Shown here in pieces: positions 35,093 to 39,694 of a stretch of 39,694 bases of DNA. This stretch comes from a virus. Both the position numbers and the translations under genes were made by a program. The number at the start of each line of letters is the position of its first letter. Within the stretch, counting starts at the first letter, position 1. The notes below the pieces were generated by a model that was not told where the DNA came from, did not search any database, and saw nothing but the letters and a program-made list of their open reading frames with translations. Where the stretch lies: positions 1 through 39,694 of the IMG/VR virus record IMGVR_UViG_3300043100_000068, one strand, 5' to 3'.

Positions 35093-35200
35093 GTGTGCGC
35101 CGAAGGAGGAGGCGCCCGGGGATATGCGGTACGATACGCACGTCGGCCTCCGCCTAATCCCCGGAGGACGGCTTCAGAGTGAGTAAGAGGGAACCGAGAG

Positions 35201-35224
35201 CCGGGGCGAATAGAGACGCCCCGG
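35201..35224 (-). terminator. Probable terminator after the transglycosylase
   Basis: CCGGGGCG-8 nt-CGCCCCGG hairpin starting 4 nt after the stop at 35228. The following minus-strand stretch is only partly T-rich (CTCTCGGTTCCCTCTT). Confidence 0.5.
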
Positions 35225-35227
35225 TTC

Positions 35228-35803
35228 TTAGCTTGCCTGCCCCGCCATCGCGTGCGAGTCCGTAACGTACTGCTCATAGGTTGCCAACACCGCCGAGCCG
35301 TAGTAGGACCCCTGTTCGAAGGTGGTTACGAAGTCAGGATTCTGCCCGGCATACACCGCATTCGTAACCGTCGAGAATCCAGCGTTAAATGAGCAAGCAA
35401 CAAAAAACGCGAGTTGCCCGTTGCCGAACTTTGACGTCGTCTGCGGGCAGAGCGCAACCAGCGTGGCGCAGTTAATTAGCGCGGGTTTGAGGAACGCACG
35501 GGCCGCGATGAAGAGGTTACTACTCGGGTCCAGGAGGTCCCAGTACTGGCCCTGGAACTTGTACTGCGGCTTGTCTAGCGTTAACCACAGAACATTTGCG
35601 GTAATCTGCGCCACGCCTGCGCCGGCTCCGGGACCCGGGGGCACCCCCTCCTCGATGATGTTCCTCCCTCCCGACTCGCGCTGCACGATCGCGGCCAGCA
35701 AGCACGGCGGGATGCTCGCGGCTTTGGCCTGCGCGTTGAGAAGCGGGGCCAGCGTCCCCATGTCGGAGTCGGGCTGCGTAGGACGATAATCCGCATAATC
35801 CAT
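35228..35803 (-). CDS. Lysozyme-like lytic transglycosylase
   Basis: A 191-residue protein with I-P-P-C-L-L-A-A-I-V-Q-R-E-S-G-G-R-N near residues 31-48, where the E in R-E-S-G-G is the catalytic Glu of SLT/goose-type lysozymes. Then G-V-A-Q-I-T, the second motif (normally G-x-M-Q-[IL]), and F-V-A-C-S-F-N-A-G. These are the E-S-x-x / G-x-x-Q / N-x-G-x motifs of the family. It has no signal peptide. Placed after an XhlA-like gene, so either an endolysin or a virion peptidoglycan-cleaving protein. The hexamer GATAGT lies 6 nt before ATG 35803, a weak leaderless candidate. Confidence 0.75.
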   Translation of the reverse strand: MDYADYRPTQPDSDMGTLAPLLNAQAKAASIPPCLLAAIVQRESGGRNIIEEGVPPGPGAGAGVAQITANVLWLTLDKPQYKFQGQYWDLLDPSSNLFIAARAFLKPALINCATLVALCPQTTSKFGNGQLAFFVACSFNAGFSTVTNAVYAGQNPDFVTTFEQGSYYGSAVLATYEQYVTDSHAMAGQAS

Positions 35804-35839
35804 GAAGCTACTATCTCGCTCCCTATCTTGGGATGCCCT

Positions 35840-36043
35840 TCACTTCCCCAGCAGCCGCGCGATGACGTCCGCCAGCACGGCCCCGGCCACGGTGAAGCTC
35901 AGGCTGCGCGAGGAGGCTCGCACCTCGTCCCGCAGCGCGTCCAGGCGGACGACGAGGTCCCGCAAGGCTTGCTCCAGGACGGCGATGCTCGACCGCGCTT
36001 GGGCATCGACGGCGGGAACGGGGGCAGGGTCGGGGGAGATCAC
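35840..36043 (-). CDS. XhlA-like small protein with coiled coil and C-terminal span
   Basis: A 67-residue protein from ATG 36043, overlapping the large virion gene by ATGA. Residues 18-45 are a charged helix (LEQALRDLVVRLDALRDEVR) and 47-66 a moderately hydrophobic segment S-L-S-F-T-V-A-G-A-V-L-A-D-V-I-A-R-L-L. The order of coiled coil, then membrane span at the end resembles XhlA-type lysis accessory proteins. It precedes the transglycosylase gene, supporting a lysis-cassette role. Confidence 0.5.
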   Translation of the reverse strand: MISPDPAPVPAVDAQARSSIAVLEQALRDLVVRLDALRDEVRASSRSLSFTVAGAVLADVIARLLGK

Positions 36044-39000
36044 GGCAGCCCCATGCCCTGGCCGATTTTCGTGAAGAGGCGGTAGAAGTCGTCGGCCAGC
36101 TTCTTGTCCCCGATTTGCTTTGCCTTATGCTGCGCGGCAAGAAGCCGCTGCCGCAGGTCGTCGATCATCTTCTGCTGCACCACCCCCGGCCGCCCGTAGG
36201 TGACCCCGCCTGCCACACCAAACAGCGGCGACGGGTCGCCCTTTGCAAGCGCGGGGAGGTTGCGCAGCATCGGCGGCACGAGCCGCTCCCCAACGCTTGC
36301 CCCGATCTGCTTGGCCTGCACGTCGCCCGGCGCCGCCTTGTCGAAGAGCGTGTGGATGTTCAGCCCGCCGGGGGTCTTCGGCGAACCGTAGGTCGTAGCG
36401 GCCGCGTCGATCGCCAGGCTGGTCGGAAGGTTCGCGTGGCTTGCCGCCATGTTCATGACTGCCGTGAGGTTGCCGCCTATGCCCTGGTTGTTGGGACGAG
36501 CCATATCGAGCACGTCTTCGAGGTTGCGTTGGGGGAAGGGCAAGGACAGATAGTGCGGCTGCCCCCCCCAGGTGCCCAGGTACGGCACGGTCGACTTGGT
36601 GGCGGCGTTGGGGTCGCCCATCCCCTGGTTCCATGCCTGTATCCCGCGCACGGGCTTGGTGATCCAGGACGGGTTCTTGACGGCGGTCTGCGTGACGAAG
36701 GGGATGATCGTCTTCATCCAGTTGTAGAAATAGAAGCCTTTGCTCAGGGTGTCCTCAAGGCTGCCCCGTACTTGGTTGATGTTCGCATAGTCGCCGAAGG
36801 TCTTGCGCATCTGGAGGCCCGCGTGCATGGCGGCCTCTTTGAGCGACATGCCCTGAGCTTGCATCTCGGTCACCTTTTGGTGAAAGAGCGCATTGGTAAA
36901 ACGCCGTTCCATCGTTTCGAAGACCAGCCGCTGATTGGCGTTCCAGCCTTTGGTCATCGCTCGGTCGAGCCGCTCGATCGGGTTGCCGCCGCTGCTCGTC
37001 AGGAGCCGAGCCGGATCGCCGCCCAGAACCGAATGCATACCCAGGTGCGCGTGCGCGCCGTTGGCTTCCGCCAGCTTGTCGACGGTCCCGGCCTCATCGA
37101 AGCCTTTGCCGGTCGCCACATAGGCAAGCTTTGCCGGGTCCCCCTTGGCTCCCAGATAGTTGCCCAAGAGGTTCCAGGCGACGTGAACGACCGGGTTGAT
37201 GACGATGCCGATACGCTGGAGCTTATTGAGCATGCCGAAGAACGCGGCGACGCCTCCGGCCTCTTCTTGGCTGGCCCCGGCCTCAACCATGAGCTTGATC
37301 GCTTCGGGGTGGAACGTGCGCTGGGCGGCCGAGGGCGAGGAACCGAGGAGCTTGACGACTTCGTCGGCGGGAACGTGCCCGGGCGGGGTGATCGGGCGCA
37401 TCCCCTTGGTTGCTTTGGCGAACTGCTCCTCGGCCTGCGGTCCCCAATCCGCGAAGTCTTCGATCTTCAAGTGTTTGGGCATGAGGGCTTGTGCGTTGCC
37501 GGACGGGCGTTCGTACTCGATACGGGCGGCGAGGGACTTGGGGAGGCTTTGGATGCCCTCTTCGATCGCGACGTTGCGCCCGCGCCGCGCGAAGTGGCTC
37601 CCGAGCGCTTGCGCCAGGTCGAAGTCGGGCTTGAGGAGCGGCGTCTCCCCCTTGGTGACGCGCTGGGCTTCGGCCGCACGTATCTCATCCAAGTCGGCGT
37701 ACACCTTGCTCGGGGCATGCGGTGCAGCAGTCCCTAGCCCGGTGCGCAGACCGCCGACGCCGGGAGTCGACGGCCGCATCGCGTCGATGAATTGCTGGAC
37801 CTCGTCCGTTGCGTCGGGATTGCGGTATTGCCCCGACATGGGGATGAACGTCTTGGGGTTGAACCTGCTGCCCGGCGGGAGCAAGTTCGGATGCGCGGCG
37901 ATTTGCGAGGCGTCCTGACTCTCAAGCGCCGCACGGACATCTTCCCCGCGCTGCGTGAGCGCGTTGTCTCGCGCCAGCTCGGCCTTGTTCATGATCGCGC
38001 GCTTGGCGGTCGCGGTGCGAGAGGCCAGCGTGCTCTGCAAGCGCTCGTTCACGGCGCGGCTGATCGCTGCGCCGAAGTGCGCGCGGTTGGGATCGCGAGC
38101 GGCGTCGTTGACGATCTGCTCCGCTTCATCCATGGTGTACCCCGCGCCGCTCAGATAGCCAAGAGCCGTGTCTTCGTTGGGATTCGCGTTGGGAAGCTTG
38201 AAGCGCCGTGGGATGCGCGGCAGCTTGATCGGGATGTTCGCATTGACGACGTGCTCGGGACGAAGCCCCTGGGAGCGACGGCCGACCTCCCACTTCTCCT
38301 CGCGACTCAGCGCCGTGCCTGCCTCCGGGGTGAGCAGGTCGATCCCTCTCTGCGTGCCCTTGGTCGACGCGTCGGCCGCTGCGCCGATGAGGTTGCGCAT
38401 GGCGGTCTCGCCCTCAACCCCGCCCGCCTTATGGACGCCGTAGAAGCGGTTGAACTCCGGGCCGACCTTGTCGGCGACTGCCGTCGCGGCCTTGGCGACC
38501 CCGGGAATCTTGCCTGCAAGCTTGGCCGCCCCGACGACTCCCTTGCCCGCCAGCCCTGCGGCAGCGGGGAGCAACACGTTGGACGGGTTGAGCCCCTCCG
38601 AGGCGATTGCCCCGAGGGCACGGACGGCCGGATACTTAAGCGCTGCCCCGGAGAACGGGTCATGAGGGGCTTTGCGTTCCAGGGCCGCCTGTGAGGTCGG
38701 GAAGTACTCTTCCCCGAGCGCCTTGGGGCCTTTGCTCTTGAGTATGCCCCATGCGCGACTCACGTCGCTGCCCGTTTTCTTCCAGTCCTGCGCAGACCAC
38801 GGCACGCCGGGGGACTCCAAGAACGCCGACCCCAAGTTGAGCGGCACATCGAGCGCGTCGGAGAACGCCTCTAAGGCAGAGGTCCCTTGCTTGCCGGGAA
38901 GATGATACTGCGGCAACTCGGGCGGAGCCGCCGGCGGGCTTCCGGCTTGCGGCGTCGGGGCGAGTGAAGCGGAGGCCTTCTTGTTGACGCCCCAGGGATC

Positions 39001-39060
39001 GGGGTCGTAGGCGGGCGCGCCCTTGGCGTTCACCCCCCAGGGGTCGCTACTGTCCGCCAC
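36040..39060 (-). CDS. Very large virion protein, probable DNA-ejection/internal protein
   Basis: A 1006-residue protein, the largest gene here. The N-terminus holds two D-P-W-G-V-N repeats (residues 6-11 and 21-26), then a Pro-rich stretch and long helical regions. About residues 700-810 contain LVFETMERRFTNALFHQKVT, A-M-H-A-G-L-Q-M-R-K-T-F-G-D-Y and F-Y-F-Y-N-W-M-K-T-I-I-P-F, a pattern seen in large phage polyvalent/internal virion proteins. I infer an internal ejection protein from size, position beside the coiled-coil gene and absence of tape-measure features. No lysozyme or transglycosylase motif is visible in it. Confidence 0.65.
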   Translation of the reverse strand: MADSSDPWGVNAKGAPAYDPDPWGVNKKASASLAPTPQAGSPPAAPPELPQYHLPGKQGTSALEAFSDALDVPLNLGSAFLESPGVPWSAQDWKKTGSDVSRAWGILKSKGPKALGEEYFPTSQAALERKAPHDPFSGAALKYPAVRALGAIASEGLNPSNVLLPAAAGLAGKGVVGAAKLAGKIPGVAKAATAVADKVGPEFNRFYGVHKAGGVEGETAMRNLIGAAADASTKGTQRGIDLLTPEAGTALSREEKWEVGRRSQGLRPEHVVNANIPIKLPRIPRRFKLPNANPNEDTALGYLSGAGYTMDEAEQIVNDAARDPNRAHFGAAISRAVNERLQSTLASRTATAKRAIMNKAELARDNALTQRGEDVRAALESQDASQIAAHPNLLPPGSRFNPKTFIPMSGQYRNPDATDEVQQFIDAMRPSTPGVGGLRTGLGTAAPHAPSKVYADLDEIRAAEAQRVTKGETPLLKPDFDLAQALGSHFARRGRNVAIEEGIQSLPKSLAARIEYERPSGNAQALMPKHLKIEDFADWGPQAEEQFAKATKGMRPITPPGHVPADEVVKLLGSSPSAAQRTFHPEAIKLMVEAGASQEEAGGVAAFFGMLNKLQRIGIVINPVVHVAWNLLGNYLGAKGDPAKLAYVATGKGFDEAGTVDKLAEANGAHAHLGMHSVLGGDPARLLTSSGGNPIERLDRAMTKGWNANQRLVFETMERRFTNALFHQKVTEMQAQGMSLKEAAMHAGLQMRKTFGDYANINQVRGSLEDTLSKGFYFYNWMKTIIPFVTQTAVKNPSWITKPVRGIQAWNQGMGDPNAATKSTVPYLGTWGGQPHYLSLPFPQRNLEDVLDMARPNNQGIGGNLTAVMNMAASHANLPTSLAIDAAATTYGSPKTPGGLNIHTLFDKAAPGDVQAKQIGASVGERLVPPMLRNLPALAKGDPSPLFGVAGGVTYGRPGVVQQKMIDDLRQRLLAAQHKAKQIGDKKLADDFYRLFTKIGQGMGLP

Positions 39061-39694
39061 TGAAGACCGTTAGCATCTGCTGCGCGTCGGCCGGCGTGAT
39101 CCCCGGCAAGGTCGTCTTCCCGGCCAAGTAGTCCTTGAGATGGGCAGCCGCACCGGCTCCTCCGTAGTGCAAGACTCCAACCTGTAGGCTATTGACCTGA
39201 TTGGGGGTCAACGCAAGCAGATGGATGTTGTTCTGCAACGCCGCCCACTGCTTGACGTATTCAGGGTTCATCCCGGCCGTCTTCGCCTTGAGCGCCGCCG
39301 CTTTGACGGCATCCTCGTGCTTGAGACGATCCTGGTTCTCGCCGTGCGTGAAGGCGTGTGACGCTGCGGCAGCCGTATCGGCATGCCCGAAGCCCCGGAG
39401 TTGGCGCTCGTTATCGGCTGCGATCGTGTTCGCGCTACGGGTGTCCCCGGCCGCAATCTCTTTGTCGGTACGTTGCCCGGCAGCCTCGCGGTTGAGCTTT
39501 TCGTTCCCCGCCGTCGCGGCTATCGCGATCTTTTGGTGACGGTCGGCTTCCTCGCGCGCCTGCTGCTGCGTGTACTGCGTTTGCAACTCGGAGATGCGAT
39601 CTTGCGTGAGCTTGGCGCCCTCGGTGTTGTGCGAGACAAGCTCGGCTTGGAGGCGATTCTGCAAGTATCGAATCTGAATCGGCGCCGGAAGCTT
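39047..39694 (-). CDS. Coiled-coil virion-type protein, C-terminal part (gene spans the window ends)
   Basis: Continuation of the gene that starts at 313. After removing the duplicate 13 bp, codons run in phase through P-A-N-W-E-K-L-P-A-P-I-Q-I-R-Y-L. This part is helical and Gln/Ala/Glu-rich (E-L-Q-T-Q-Y-T-Q-Q-Q-A-R-E-E-A), ending in a globular-looking stretch K-D-Y-L-A-G-K-T-T-L-P-G-I-T. A TTG start at 39664 would be an artefact of the window end. The stop overlaps the next gene start by 14 nt. Confidence 0.8.
   Translation of the reverse strand, partial: KLPAPIQIRYLQNRLQAELVSHNTEGAKLTQDRISELQTQYTQQQAREEADRHQKIAIAATAGNEKLNREAAGQRTDKEIAAGDTRSANTIAADNERQLRGFGHADTAAAASHAFTHGENQDRLKHEDAVKAAALKAKTAGMNPEYVKQWAALQNNIHLLALTPNQVNSLQVGVLHYGGAGAAAHLKDYLAGKTTLPGITPADAQQMLTVFSGGQ
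39682..39694. repeat. Terminal direct repeat, copy 2
   Basis: Identical to 1-13; see the first copy. Removing one copy gives the 39,681-bp circle. Confidence 0.85.

Noticed and set aside
34957-35277. Minus-strand 106-codon frame whose stop overlaps GTG 34960
   Set aside because: It runs through two strong hairpins and has an Arg/Pro-rich shadow-like sequence; kept out despite the GTGA coincidence.
36115-37737. 540-codon plus-strand open frame
   Set aside because: Mirror of the large virion protein gene; sequence is His/Arg/Gly-rich without motif.
1-39694. CRISPR array, insertion sequence, integrase or attachment site
   Set aside because: No regularly spaced repeats, transposase motif, tyrosine (R-H-R-Y) or serine recombinase signature was seen.

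Overview
This GC-rich window looks like one complete tailed-phage genome, given as a circular sequence opened inside a gene. The first 13 bases are repeated exactly as the last 13. Joining the ends fuses two minus-strand reading frames into one uninterrupted protein, so the unique circle would be 39,681 bp. Large terminase, a P22-size portal, scaffold, HK97-type capsid, two tail-tube/stabilisation-like proteins and a 1006-residue virion protein are present. No tape measure or tail sheath is visible, so I infer a podovirus. The host cannot be named. Six or seven genes carry a TANNNT -10 box almost exactly 6 nt before the start codon and lack a ribosome-binding site. That leaderless arrangement is known to be common in Deinococcus and in actinobacteria.

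Layout. Minus strand, about 23.2 kb down to 1 and on through the junction to about 34.4 kb, is one long late region: RHH and XRE regulators, small genes, small terminase, two mini membrane proteins, a secreted GH16 glucanase, large terminase, RusA-like resolvase, a run of tiny basic and zinc-ribbon genes, portal, HNH endonuclease, scaffold, capsid, tail/head completion proteins, a fiber-like protein with a signal peptide, low-complexity and coiled-coil proteins, a very large internal-virion-type protein, an XhlA-like protein, a lysozyme-like transglycosylase and a last unknown gene. Genes mostly join by ATGA/GTGA overlaps. A plus-strand island (15980-16901) with a KGG-repeat protein and its own leaderless promoter sits inside this region. 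A separately terminated Ig-like protein gene (23294-24115) precedes it.

Plus strand, 24.1-28.0 kb: a topoisomerase-type zinc-ribbon gene, a 646-bp gene-free stretch with strong alternative RNA/DNA secondary structure, then an amidoligase / class II glutamine amidotransferase pair with small companions. Minus strand, 28.0-31.5 kb: a recombination module (Rad52/Sak-like annealing protein, PD-(D/E)XK nuclease) ending upstream in an XRE repressor. Overlapping divergent leaderless promoters near 31.56 kb separate it from a plus-strand operon (31.6-34.1 kb) of zinc-binding mini-proteins, a ParB/Srx-like protein and three consecutive single-span membrane peptides. That operon is followed by a structured intergenic region and a terminator.

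No integrase, DNA polymerase, helicase or tRNA is recognisable. The most unusual points are the leaderless promoter set, the Cys-rich amidoligase plus amidotransferase pair, the exported GH16 enzyme, the arrays of very small basic and membrane proteins, and two possible AUA start codons.
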